Below, one piece after another: positions 33,242-42,173 of a DNA stretch of 64,000 bases. Position numbers and translations under genes: made by a program. The stretch's first letter is position 1, and every line of letters starts with the position of its first letter. The stretch covers positions 140,487 through 204,486 of the forward strand of contig JAGIAT010000007.1 in NCBI GenBank assembly GCA_017744715.1, in the 5' to 3' direction. The notes under the pieces are model-generated. The model did not search any database. It had not been told where the DNA came from and was given only the letters and a program-made list of their open reading frames with translations. The DNA is from Niabella sp. (lineage in GTDB: Bacteria > Bacteroidota > Bacteroidia > Chitinophagales > Chitinophagaceae).

Positions 33242-36200
33242 TTATGTTGATTTCGCTACGGGAATTTCCTTGGCAAGTATATTAAAATAATTGCAGCTTT
33301 TCCATAAATTGAAATTGCCGACGACATAAAACTTTCTTTTGGCTCTTGTAACGGCAACGTTAAGCATATTCGGCTTTTTCGAGGCCCAGGCTCTTGCACC
33401 TGGCTTTGCAGGATCACTTCCTAATACAAGGAATACAATATCGGCCTCTTTTCCTTGGAACGTATGGATTGTTCCACACCTTATATGTTTGTACCCATTA
33501 AAGGTTTCAGCGCATTTACCGGCTACTGATTTAAACGGCGAAATAATGAATATTTCATGGGGCGCAGTCTCTAGATCTTCGATTTTTTTACGCAAAAACG
33601 CAATCTCCTCAGCAATAACATGGCCATTTTCAACGGATGTCCCTTTAACATCAAACCATTGGGAGTTGCCTAACGGCCAATCAAAAACGGTATCTTCCAC
33701 TACTTTAACCATTTGTCCGTTATAGGCAATCTTATTGGCAATATTAAACATTGGATTATCACACCTGCGATGAGCACGTAATGGAAAACCTGTCCAAATT
33801 GCGTCCTCTTCATCTTCTTCAGTCAATAATGTACCCATCTCAGAAACCCTGTCCGCAAGTACCTGAACGGAACTTCTCAATGGTGACCATTCCGTGGCGA
33901 CATTGAAGGTTCCGATTAGCATATTTATCAGCTTTGAATTTACGGTTACTACCGGTTCTATTTGTAGCGGATCACCGATGATAATGCATTTGCGGCAACG
34001 GTTGATAATTCCGGCGGCTGACTGTGGAGTGGCTTGCCCAGCCTCATCAATTAAGAGCCACCCAATGCTATCCTTACCCATCGACTGAAATAGCCTTGAC
34101 ACAGAAGCCAGGCTGGTAGACACAACTGGCACACAGAAAAAAAATGTTTGCCATAAACCGGCTGCTATATCACTGCTGATGGCCACCTTTCCGTCCAGCA
34201 TCTCCACAAATAAATTGAGGTTGTTCCAAAACGGTTTGGCATTACTTAAAATGGCATACTTATGTAGTTCAAGACTTTTTAAAAAGATGTCCGACCTTAA
34301 CTTATTAATCTTTATCGAAGACCAGGGGCATGTTTTATGGAATGTATTCTTGTCATCAAAATAAGCAGCTACCAGTTTTTCGTCGGGTATGTTCTCCAGG
34401 GAAATTTCATATTTTTTGTGAAGGAGCAGTTTTTCGCGCTCGTATTCAGACCGGTGCTGTTCCATGGCGTTTAATACTTCCTGCTTCTTTCTAATCGTTC
34501 GCTCCGTTGCTCTTATTTTTCTTTCTATCGCATCTAATTGATCTTGCTCTTGGTTAAGCGCGTAAATGTTTTTATTAAGAATAAGTTCATATTGTAACTT
34601 TGTTTCCTTCCAAAGTTTATTAGCGGATCTTTTAAAAAGACCAGGTTTGTTTTGTTGATGCTGGGCAAGGTCCTGTTGTGCGGCAGCAACTTTTTGGTTC
34701 ATACGTTGCAAAGAGTTGATAACCCGTTTTTCTGCACGTTTCAATTCTTCTAATTCGCCCTTAAGGCCTTCAATCGCATCTGTCCTATCTATTTGCAGAT
34801 GTTGATCTTCGAAGAGTTTATACAACAGATCAAAGTAGCGTCCAGTATCCTTTTTAAAAACTTCAAATTCAGACAGCAACTGTTTAAGTTCAGCAGCAAC
34901 TTCGTAGAAGCGCTCCCTGCTTTCTTCAGTTCGATCATTCTCTTTTTGATATTGAAGCTGCAGGTACTTCTTAAATCCCATACGATCGATCCCAGGATAC
35001 CAGAAATTATTTTTAAAGGCTTGTTTGTTTTCCGAATTACCCAACGCAACAGCTAGTAGTCCCCAGTTTTCTGATTGAAGAAGTGCCGTTGTCTGATCTG
35101 CAAAATAGTCCGCTTCATTAAAGTAATCAGTATCTATCTTATTCAGGGAAGGGAGCTCCTTGGATATATTTTCTACAGCTGCGTTATTATTGCTTGCTAC
35201 TACTATACCGGTATCCGAAAAAAGCATACTATCGGGTGCGTAATAATAAAAGGTAAAATCAGTGCGTTCAATCTTTTGGGCCTTTTCAAAAAGTTTTTCA
35301 GCGCCATGTTTTAGCAATTTTTTTGCTCGGGTAACGATAATCTCCGCAACAATATCAGATAACAGGGTGGTTTTACCAGTGCCAGGTGGTCCATTTACAC
35401 CTATCAGCCCGTCATTGTTTTTTAGTGCGTAAAGACATGCTGTTACGGCTGCCAATTGTGCACTATAAAGCCCATGCTTGGGGTTCGATGGCCATCTGCC
35501 CGCCGGCAATTCTTGTACATTAATCCTTCGCCAAAAAGCATCTATATCCTTCAGCATATCTACCCTTTCCAAACGTAACAAATCTGTTGTCAGCAATTGC
35601 TGCAGACCTTTACCGTATCTCGAACTGACAATAAGTTCGTTAAGATCCTTAAGGTAAAAACTGTTTAAAAAAGCCACGTCCGGTTTGGTGTGTTTGGAAA
35701 GCTTGAAGGATCGGATAAATACCGCTTCTTCCCAGCTTAGCTTTTTTAGGCCAAGTTCACCCAATATATCGAGCTCTTTTTTCAAAAGCGGCCAATTGAT
35801 CACGGAAGACTCAAGGTCTTCCAAATGCTGGGCGGAAGGGTTTAAACCAAACCGGTCTTTAAAGGCTTGCTGTGTTTTGTCCAGCTCATCGTCAATTATG
35901 GAAAGTGACTTTTTGTTTTGCAGGCATAAAAGGCCATGGAGGTAGGAGGCTTGAAGGTAGCCGTTGTCTGCATTGCATCGTCCATCTTCGTTTACAATCA
36001 TTACAGCTAGACAGGTATAGCCGCTTACCTTTTCTTCAAATTGATCTTCCTTCGATGGCCTATATCCAATTGTTTTCTCAATTCTATCAACTACCTGCTC
36101 TTTTGCCACTCTGCCTAAAAACACGACATGATGCCAATTGTAGTTTTCACTTTGTTCATACTCCAGTTCCCAGGGTAATGGTGTGTTTGGCTTATACAGC

Positions 36201-36283
36201 TTAGAATTGGGTAACAGGTCGGGGAGATTAAATATCTCTATTGCTCTCCAAAATTTTAATATGGCTTTTTGATTGGTAGGCAT
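33242..36283 (-). CDS. Superfamily 1 (Upf1/DNA2-like) helicase with coiled-coil insert
   Basis: The 1013-aa protein has an N-terminal region of unknown fold (1-270), then helicase domain 1A with Walker A GPPGTGKTT at 298-306. A long charged insert follows, predicted as coiled coil at about 500-625. Walker B LLIDEAGQATPQ lies at about 743-754, with GDPLQIEPVV, the TIHTFQGKEADIVF motif V and NVAVTRAKRKFYVVGN motif VI. It thus has the full SF1B Upf1/DNA2-like set. No nuclease domain is visible. Such proteins occur as solo genes in genomic islands and in defence contexts; a defence role here is inference only. It is A+T-rich like the rest of the island. Confidence 0.85.
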   Translation of the reverse strand: MPTNQKAILKFWRAIEIFNLPDLLPNSKLYKPNTPLPWELEYEQSENYNWHHVVFLGRVAKEQVVDRIEKTIGYRPSKEDQFEEKVSGYTCLAVMIVNEDGRCNADNGYLQASYLHGLLCLQNKKSLSIIDDELDKTQQAFKDRFGLNPSAQHLEDLESSVINWPLLKKELDILGELGLKKLSWEEAVFIRSFKLSKHTKPDVAFLNSFYLKDLNELIVSSRYGKGLQQLLTTDLLRLERVDMLKDIDAFWRRINVQELPAGRWPSNPKHGLYSAQLAAVTACLYALKNNDGLIGVNGPPGTGKTTLLSDIVAEIIVTRAKKLLKHGAEKLFEKAQKIERTDFTFYYYAPDSMLFSDTGIVVASNNNAAVENISKELPSLNKIDTDYFNEADYFADQTTALLQSENWGLLAVALGNSENKQAFKNNFWYPGIDRMGFKKYLQLQYQKENDRTEESRERFYEVAAELKQLLSEFEVFKKDTGRYFDLLYKLFEDQHLQIDRTDAIEGLKGELEELKRAEKRVINSLQRMNQKVAAAQQDLAQHQQNKPGLFKRSANKLWKETKLQYELILNKNIYALNQEQDQLDAIERKIRATERTIRKKQEVLNAMEQHRSEYEREKLLLHKKYEISLENIPDEKLVAAYFDDKNTFHKTCPWSSIKINKLRSDIFLKSLELHKYAILSNAKPFWNNLNLFVEMLDGKVAISSDIAAGLWQTFFFCVPVVSTSLASVSRLFQSMGKDSIGWLLIDEAGQATPQSAAGIINRCRKCIIIGDPLQIEPVVTVNSKLINMLIGTFNVATEWSPLRSSVQVLADRVSEMGTLLTEEDEEDAIWTGFPLRAHRRCDNPMFNIANKIAYNGQMVKVVEDTVFDWPLGNSQWFDVKGTSVENGHVIAEEIAFLRKKIEDLETAPHEIFIISPFKSVAGKCAETFNGYKHIRCGTIHTFQGKEADIVFLVLGSDPAKPGARAWASKKPNMLNVAVTRAKRKFYVVGNFNLWKSCNYFNILAKEIPVAKST

Positions 36284-36377
36284 CTATGGTTAATTATACT
36301 TTTTGATCTTTAACGTAGCGATACTGCTTGTATACATATTCCTACAGGTCAATATCTGTCTATTGGACGACTGATTT

Positions 36378-36698
36378 TCACTCTGTTATTGGGTCATGCA
36401 GGAAAAACGTTAAGTTCAAAAAGCTATAGTTAACAAATATATAAAAGTATTCGCATTTAAATTTGGGCATGGTGGGCTTGTAGGTGAAATTACGGTCGCA
36501 GGGAAGGGGTGACTTTTTTCTTTTTTCGTGGTGTTTGAGGTCATTACCTTGCATCCAAACCTGAAGTACATCGCGCCCTAATGCCTCGGTTTCCATAGTC
36601 AGGTATGACTCATATCGGAAATGAAACAATGGTTCAGCGGTTAAACAGTACTCAATAGTTCTGTTAATTACTTCATCCTTATCCTCCGTGTTGTTCAA
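36378..36698 (-). CDS. Hypothetical protein, possibly a fragment
   Basis: The 106-aa frame has no recognised domain. The first part (IEYCLTAEPLFHFRYES, ALGRDVLQVWMQGND) looks folded and acidic; the end (NYSFLNLTFFLHDP) does not. The only start is TTG at 36698, but the same frame continues upstream about 24 codons without an ATG (including KIAIIEVPAKL). It lies 94 bp upstream of the helicase on the same strand and may be the remains of a larger partner gene. Confidence 0.3.
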   Translation of the reverse strand: MNNTEDKDEVINRTIEYCLTAEPLFHFRYESYLTMETEALGRDVLQVWMQGNDLKHHEKRKKSPLPCDRNFTYKPTMPKFKCEYFYIFVNYSFLNLTFFLHDPITE

Positions 36699-37219
36699 TT
36701 TTGCAGGAACTTCAATGATCGCGATTTTCTCCTTCTCTCGAAAAGAAGGGGTATGGATCTCTAGTTACTGTTCTGAACGATTGTTAGTAGATTTTCTGGC
36801 AAAGTAATTACGTTTATCTTTTTCAGATAATAATTTGTCATTCCATATAGCTTCGTGTTTATAGGTTAGCAACAGCCAGAGTTTGGATCACGATATTGTA
36901 TCCATTGACAGGACATGGATGGTACATGGCTTAGCGCTCCAGATTCCCGACTTTTTTAGGAATCCAATAAAAGCCTCAATGTCTTGGTTTGTAGGGCGCC
37001 GCGTTTAGCCCGGCGCGGCGTACATCGGTTACTTACATAATGTTAGATGGTTACTCAAAACAGTAGGCGCATAAAACAGGAGGCCGTCTTAAAGCGACCT
37101 CCTGTTTTAGTTCCTGATACATAGATACGATGATTTTCCGTTTCCAGGGCAGATGGGTTTTTTGATTGACGGGCAATCGGCATTACCGTTCATAGGCAAG
37201 CCGAGTGCCGCCAAATGAT
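36699..37219. other. Gene-free stretch with att-like relic and hairpins
   Basis: From 36889 to 36950 the sequence follows 30592-30677 (ACGATATTGTATCCATTGA, then GCTTAGCGCTCC and ATTCCCGACT), with the T-arm part deleted. A GC-only hairpin (CGCCGCG 36997-37003 with CGCGGCG 37014-37020) follows. No gene is recognised. Confidence 0.6.
37073..37108 (-). terminator. Terminator of the TonB receptor operon
   Basis: AAAACAGGAGG (37073-37083) and CCTCCTGTTTT (37098-37108) form a perfect 11-bp stem with a 14-nt loop. It lies downstream of the minus-strand operon that ends at 37220. Confidence 0.75.
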
Positions 37220-37480
37220 CTATTTAATTTTGGTTGAATCTGTTTGCAAATGTTGATACCCGCACCATCTGTCGTTGAATTCACGGGTAGGGTTTGCATT
37301 TCGAAAGCGCAGGATAAATACGCTTCCCACAATAAAACCCACCACGATTACTATGGATGCAATTTTAGTAAGCGTTGCTAACAGGGGTTTTGTTGAAAAA
37401 TTTCCAAATACATAACCCAAGATTAAAACCAGGCATGTAATGATTACGATCCTGGAAATGATAAATATTAACACTGGCAT
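37220..37480 (-). CDS. Small two-span membrane protein
   Basis: The 86-aa protein has two hydrophobic helices (residues 3-24 and 34-57) and a short polar tail with NDRWCGYQHLQ. No family is recognised. It lies 36 bp after the TPR-like gene and before the terminator, so it is the last gene of a three-gene operon with the TonB-dependent receptor. Confidence 0.6.
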   Translation of the reverse strand: MPVLIFIISRIVIITCLVLILGYVFGNFSTKPLLATLTKIASIVIVVGFIVGSVFILRFRNANPTREFNDRWCGYQHLQTDSTKIK

Positions 37481-37516
37481 AAGAATAAATTTTAGAGTTT
37501 ATAATTTAATTGACGT

Positions 37517-38170
37517 TTACTTCATTTGTTTTAAAAGGTCTCCTACTTCTGTTTTACCCCAGTGAGGTGCGGCGTTTGTACCGGCTTCCTGCTCTAATAA
37601 CTGTCTTGCCTGCACCAGTAATTCTTTTGCTTTCGTTTTATTGCCTCCCCACATTTTCGGTGTTGCAAATTTTTGCCAGCCGGCCAGGTATAATGCTCTT
37701 GGATTTTGCGGATTTGCAGCCTGGGCCATCTGTATATACCTGAATGCCGCGGGACCGAACTTTGCCCCATATGTTTGGGGGTTGATGAACACTTTGTCCT
37801 GGTTTGCCATCGCCATAATGCAGTAAATTTCAGAGAGCTCTTTCTTTTGACTGCCGGTATCGATCAGAGACAAAGCCTTGTTGATCTGCTTCTCGGCTGT
37901 ATTGGCGAAGGGCTCTATTTTTTCTCCATCCCGTTGATACAGCCATCCTGTTTGCGCATTACAAAAAGCCGCATAATACCAGGTTAGCCAGTTGTTGCCG
38001 TCAGTTGCGGTTAGTTGCAGAAAATCCTGGGACAGGATTTCGTAGTCTTTTGCGGTTCTTGCATTGTCCAATTTTGCAACGGCAGCTTCAATGCCGCCGG
38101 AATTTGTTTGTGCACTGGTTACCTGCAGCGTGGCTGCCAGGAACATCATTGATACGATTAACTTTTTCAT
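37517..38170 (-). CDS. Secreted TPR-like helical protein
   Basis: The 217-aa protein has a signal peptide (residues 1-20, ending TSAQ) and a chain of helices with the size and spacing of TPR units (AAVAKLDNARTAKDYEILSQDF, AEKQINKALSLIDTG, AFRYIQMAQAANPQNPRALYL). It lacks known catalytic motifs. It starts 17 bp after the TonB receptor gene, so the two are likely co-expressed; a role as a periplasmic partner of the receptor is inferred. Confidence 0.72.
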   Translation of the reverse strand: MKKLIVSMMFLAATLQVTSAQTNSGGIEAAVAKLDNARTAKDYEILSQDFLQLTATDGNNWLTWYYAAFCNAQTGWLYQRDGEKIEPFANTAEKQINKALSLIDTGSQKKELSEIYCIMAMANQDKVFINPQTYGAKFGPAAFRYIQMAQAANPQNPRALYLAGWQKFATPKMWGGNKTKAKELLVQARQLLEQEAGTNAAPHWGKTEVGDLLKQMK

Positions 38171-38187
38171 TGTTGTTTTTTTAATTG

Positions 38188-40428
38188 TTATAGATGCTGA
38201 TTGATAATATCATCTCTTCTGTCCGTGCCAAGGCTCATAAAAAAGCCGATATAATAAAATCGTGTGGCAGGAAGTGTTACCGGCGTTTTATGATTACCAT
38301 CGTAGCTGAAGTTGTACCCGAATACCTGTTTTGTGCCCAGCACATTGTTCATTCCAAATCCTATCCCGGAGAAGTCTTTCCATTTTTTTGAGATGTTGAA
38401 CAGGTAGGCGAAACTTACGTTCAGACTCTGATAATCTTTCGTGGTACCTGAATATCGGATAACCGGACGTCCATCGCTTTCTGTTTTTATATTATAATAG
38501 GGTCTTCCGGTCGTAAACCAGTAAGCGGCATTGGCCATAAAATTCAGGGTGGGAAAGAATCGTTTAACGGCCAGCGAAAAGGTATGCGGTGTTGCGTACG
38601 TCGGGTTTAGTTGATCGGGATAATTCAGGAATTTTCTTTTGGTATCCAGGTAGCTGTAACTCACCCAGTAATCCAGATCCCTGACGGAACGTTTGTCTCT
38701 GAAGAAAAGTTCAAAACCTTTAGCATAACCATCGCCATTGTTTCCTGTTACGGAATCAGTACTAATAAGATCTTTATAGGCTTTGTAGAATAGCTCTGCC
38801 CGCAAAAACCGGTTAGAAGCATTATGCTGGTAATTGATGATATAATGTGTAGCCTTACTGAAATCAAGATGTTTATTTTGCAGGAGGTATTCGCTGAGGG
38901 GTTTTTGGTAAAAGATGCCGTAAGCCAGGCTTAGCTGGCTTTTATCCGAAAGTTTATAGGCGACGCTTACCCTTGGAGTGATGTTTATTTGGTGCAACAG
39001 GGCTGATTGCTCTGATCGCAGGCCAATTCTTGCAGCCAGTTTCCTGTTTAACTGGAGATCTGTTTCCGCAAATACAGCAGTTGCATCTTCGGTATAGGCG
39101 CTTCGACCTTCAGTATTGGGTTCCGATAAACTGTTTGCAACATCCTGGTGGATGTACTCCGCGCCGAACCTGAGCGTTTGTCTTCCCTTAAACCGTTTAT
39201 TCAATACCACTTTGCCATTTAAGAAATGGTGTTTGTTCGTATAGGAACCGTTCTTTTCACTAAAAGGGTACCGATTGATGAATGTTTTTTCATGTTCAGC
39301 GTTGTACAGGCCTTTTTCAATATCCTGGCTGCTGTAATTATAGCTGATGGCGGCATCTATTTTCCAGTTATTCCGAAGCGATTCCCTGTAAGAAAGATTT
39401 GAATAAAGATTATTTCCTTTGGTTTGGAAGGTGGACTCAAGATCGATGCTGTCAATATCCGGATGGCCCAGGCCGGTATTATTATAACCGTAGTTGGCAT
39501 AAAATTTCAGGATGCCTGTTTTACTTGTCTTAATTCTGAAATTAAAGTCGCTGCTGATATATTCAGGCCCATGAAAATAGCCGGCTGCCTGCTTCACTAT
39601 TTTATTATAAAAAATACCGGCATTGCTATAATTTGCAGTAACTCCCATACTGCTTTGTTTATTTTTTGCAAGCTGCTGAAAGCCCAATCCCTGGCTTGTT
39701 GGAAATAAGTGCAGACTGGCTTCAGATTTCTCCGGCAGATCAACCGTTTCAAGTATCAGGGCACTGCTTAATGCATCACCGTATAGTGCGGAATAGCCTC
39801 CCGTATTAAACAGAATGCCCTTAAATAAAAATGGGTTAACCCTTGCCGGCTGCATGATCCCCGGTATTGACGCATAGTTTGGGTTTGGGAATGCCACTCC
39901 ATCAATGAATTGTTTTGCCTCATCGCTGGTGCCGCCTCTTACAAAGAGACCTTCGGATTCACCCACCTGTTGCACACCGGGCAATGCCCGCATGGAATTG
40001 GCAACATCGCCACCCGTGCCTGCAACGGTAACCGCATCCATCGGTGTTAGCGAGGCTCCTTTAGCCTTATCGCTCGCGATAAATGTGCCCGCACTCATAA
40101 CCACCACGTCGCCCAATACTTTTGCTTCAGCCTGTAATATGATCGCTATTGGTAATGCAGCGTTATCCGGATTTACCAAAACAGTTTTCGGTTCGTAGCC
40201 AATACAGGAAACGATTAATGTTTTTGTGCCTTTTTCAGGTACGATAATCCTGAAATTCCCGGCGCTGTCGGTGGTGGTGCCCGTACCGGATTCTTTAATA
40301 CGAATGCTTGCTGATTGAAGCGGGTCTTTTTTCTGATTGCTGACTTTCCCGGTAATCGTCGTTTGGCCTTGCGCTATAGCTGCCATAAAAGTGATAAGGA
40401 TCGTTGCTAAAAACAATTTCATAACCAT
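38188..40428 (-). CDS. TonB-dependent outer membrane receptor with regulatory-like domain
   Basis: The 746-aa protein has a signal peptide (residues 1-21), a carboxypeptidase-regulatory-like beta-sandwich (TITGKVSNQKKDPLQSASIRI), a plug domain (VANSMRALPGVQQV, FVRGGTSDEAKQFIDG) and a beta-barrel ending in aromatic-rich strands (RFYYIGFFMSLG). It probably imports a substrate across the outer membrane using TonB energy; the ligand is unknown and no SusD partner is adjacent. It is followed by the TPR-like and small membrane protein genes, and preceded by a TAGCTTTG box. Confidence 0.88.
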   Translation of the reverse strand: MVMKLFLATILITFMAAIAQGQTTITGKVSNQKKDPLQSASIRIKESGTGTTTDSAGNFRIIVPEKGTKTLIVSCIGYEPKTVLVNPDNAALPIAIILQAEAKVLGDVVVMSAGTFIASDKAKGASLTPMDAVTVAGTGGDVANSMRALPGVQQVGESEGLFVRGGTSDEAKQFIDGVAFPNPNYASIPGIMQPARVNPFLFKGILFNTGGYSALYGDALSSALILETVDLPEKSEASLHLFPTSQGLGFQQLAKNKQSSMGVTANYSNAGIFYNKIVKQAAGYFHGPEYISSDFNFRIKTSKTGILKFYANYGYNNTGLGHPDIDSIDLESTFQTKGNNLYSNLSYRESLRNNWKIDAAISYNYSSQDIEKGLYNAEHEKTFINRYPFSEKNGSYTNKHHFLNGKVVLNKRFKGRQTLRFGAEYIHQDVANSLSEPNTEGRSAYTEDATAVFAETDLQLNRKLAARIGLRSEQSALLHQINITPRVSVAYKLSDKSQLSLAYGIFYQKPLSEYLLQNKHLDFSKATHYIINYQHNASNRFLRAELFYKAYKDLISTDSVTGNNGDGYAKGFELFFRDKRSVRDLDYWVSYSYLDTKRKFLNYPDQLNPTYATPHTFSLAVKRFFPTLNFMANAAYWFTTGRPYYNIKTESDGRPVIRYSGTTKDYQSLNVSFAYLFNISKKWKDFSGIGFGMNNVLGTKQVFGYNFSYDGNHKTPVTLPATRFYYIGFFMSLGTDRRDDIINQHL

Positions 40429-40447
40429 TGTATTTAGATTGACAACC

Positions 40448-40455
40448 CAAAGCTA
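40448..40455 (-). promoter_or_regulatory. TAGCTTTG -7 box before the TonB receptor gene
   Basis: On the minus strand TAGCTTTG fits TAnnTTTG exactly and lies 19 bp before the start at 40428. No TTTG -33 element is clear. Confidence 0.5.
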
Positions 40456-40567
40456 TGGAGCGATGAAAGCGCTGACCGGAAAGAATAGACAAGCGGGGAA
40501 TATGAGTAGAGCAAAGCGGTTTTTACATCAGGATAGGTTCCTAAACGGCGGTTGTTTATCTGAAAAA

Positions 40568-40862
40568 CTAGAAATAAGATGACAAAGTAAGCATTTGAAA
40601 AGCAGCGGGCGTATATGCATCAACTTTTGCGCGGTGCGAATATTCTACAGGAGTATAGCCTGTTGCTTTAATAAATCTGCGGTTAAAATACTGCCTGTCC
40701 GTAGAAAAATTCAGCAGTTATTCTGTGATGTACATTGGCTTCAATAAGGCTTTGCGCTTCCTTTGTCCGGATGGAATGATTATTGTGAGATGCTTCATGG
40801 AGCTCTTTAACGAAGATATATATATGACAGGGTCTAAATTGCCCTCCAGTAAAGTCTGTTTA
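40568..40862 (-). pseudogene. AraC/GlxA-type regulator remnant
   Basis: Read on the minus strand, one frame gives IYIFVKELHEASHNNHSI followed by KEAQSLIEANVHHRITAE, the start of an AraC-type helix-turn-helix. A frameshift near 40712 leads to STDRQYFNRRFIKATGYTPV, the second helix-turn-helix and family signature, then a stop at 40568. Another frame at the 5' side begins MKHLTIIIPSG, like the N-terminus of GlxA-type proteins. The frame is broken and much of the body is missing, so it is a pseudogene. It probably once controlled a neighbouring gene. Confidence 0.7.
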
Positions 40863-40981
40863 TATAACATCCGGCACGTGAACGTATATGAACCTTGATG
40901 AAGCAGATTTATTTCAGGAATTTATGCGGTGAAACAGTTGGCAGGATATTCATTTTATTCTTCACTAAATAAATAAAAATC

Positions 40982-41362
40982 ATGAAGCTCAGTACTCTTT
41001 TAAGCATCGCCTCCATTTATATGGTTTTAGCCGGGCTTGGATTTATTTTATTTCCGCAGGCATTTGGCCGGGGAGCGGTACCCTCAGATGCTTCCCCGGC
41101 TTTGATTGCTTATCTGCGGCTTATAGGAAGCCCGATGCTGGGGATCGCAGTGCTCAATTGGATGTCCAGAAAGGAAGGTCCATCTACGGCCCGTAACGCA
41201 ATCATAATAGGCAATACCGTTGGCTTCGCAGTAATCGCCACCCTGGATATTTGGGGGCTTTTTAATGATGCAAGGCCTGCTACTAAAGTGTTTGTGGTTA
41301 TACACCTGCTCTTTGCGCTTGCCTTTCTCATCCTGGGCCGAAAGCACATCTTAAAGGGATAA
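40982..41362 (+). CDS. Small four-helix membrane protein
   Basis: The 126-aa protein has four hydrophobic helices (about residues 7-25, 44-60, 73-92 and 101-119) with little loop. It starts MKLSTLLSIASIYMVLAG and carries a short charged loop (NWMSRKEGPSTARN) between helices two and three. I do not recognise a family beyond general resemblance to small DUF-type membrane proteins. It lies divergently from the AraC relic and convergent with the LytTR regulator gene. Confidence 0.65.
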   Translation: MKLSTLLSIASIYMVLAGLGFILFPQAFGRGAVPSDASPALIAYLRLIGSPMLGIAVLNWMSRKEGPSTARNAIIIGNTVGFAVIATLDIWGLFNDARPATKVFVVIHLLFALAFLILGRKHILKG

Positions 41363-41471
41363 GCGACACAAAGGCCGCACTAAAATGCCCGGATGGTTTT
41401 ATGCCTCTGGCTGATTTCAGGGCTTCTGACAGCGTTTTGTATAGAGCTGAAAAATGAAAAAGTGCGATTTT

Positions 41472-42173
41472 TTAAAATGAAATCATCTTTGTTAGTCCCG
41501 TTTTAAAGTTGTCGCTCAGGGGCAATTCAATGGCGCCAAGATTCACAAGGTCTCTTTTTACAGACACTATTTTATCTACCGCTACAATGTAGGATTTGTG
41601 TATCCGTACAAAACGGTAGGGCAGTAATTTGTCTTCTATATGGCGCATGCTTATTTTGGTGATAACGGGCTTTGTTGTTGACGTTAAAAATATCTTGATA
41701 TAGTCTTTCATGCCCTCGATATAAAGAATGTCGGCAATCGTGACTTTTACCTGCTTGTATTCCACATATACAAAAAAATACCCCGCCGGCTCTTCCTTGT
41801 AGATGGCTTTTTGTTGCAGGGCGAAAATATCCTGCGCTTTGTTACATGCCTTTAAGAAACGTTCGAACGAAACAGGTTTTAGCAAATAGTCAATCGCATT
41901 AAGTTCAAAGCCTTCAAGCGCATGCTCTTTATAAGCAGTAATAAAAATGACCATTGGAGGGGCTTTTAATGTTTGCATAAATTGTAACCCATTCAATCCC
42001 GGCATTTGAATGTCAAGGAAAATCAGGTCTATGTTTTCTTTATGCAGGATATCGGCGGCTTCCATCGCGTTTTTACACCGGGCTGCCAGCTTCAGAAAAG
42101 GTACCTGCTGAATATTGTCTACCAATAGATCCAGGACCAGCTTTTCATCATCTACGGCTATACAGTTTATCAT
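41472..42173 (-). CDS. LytTR-family response regulator
   Basis: The 233-aa protein has a receiver domain with phosphoacceptor Asp54 (LIFLDIQMPGLNG) and Lys103-type SLLKPVSFERFL signature. A LytTR DNA-binding domain follows (YKQVKVTIADILYIEGMKDYIKI, MRHIEDKLLPYRFVRIHKSYIV). Its start overlaps the histidine kinase stop by four bases (ATGA), so the two form a two-component pair. The likely targets are nearby genes such as the TonB receptor operon, by position only. Confidence 0.92.
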   Translation of the reverse strand: MINCIAVDDEKLVLDLLVDNIQQVPFLKLAARCKNAMEAADILHKENIDLIFLDIQMPGLNGLQFMQTLKAPPMVIFITAYKEHALEGFELNAIDYLLKPVSFERFLKACNKAQDIFALQQKAIYKEEPAGYFFVYVEYKQVKVTIADILYIEGMKDYIKIFLTSTTKPVITKISMRHIEDKLLPYRFVRIHKSYIVAVDKIVSVKRDLVNLGAIELPLSDNFKTGLTKMISF

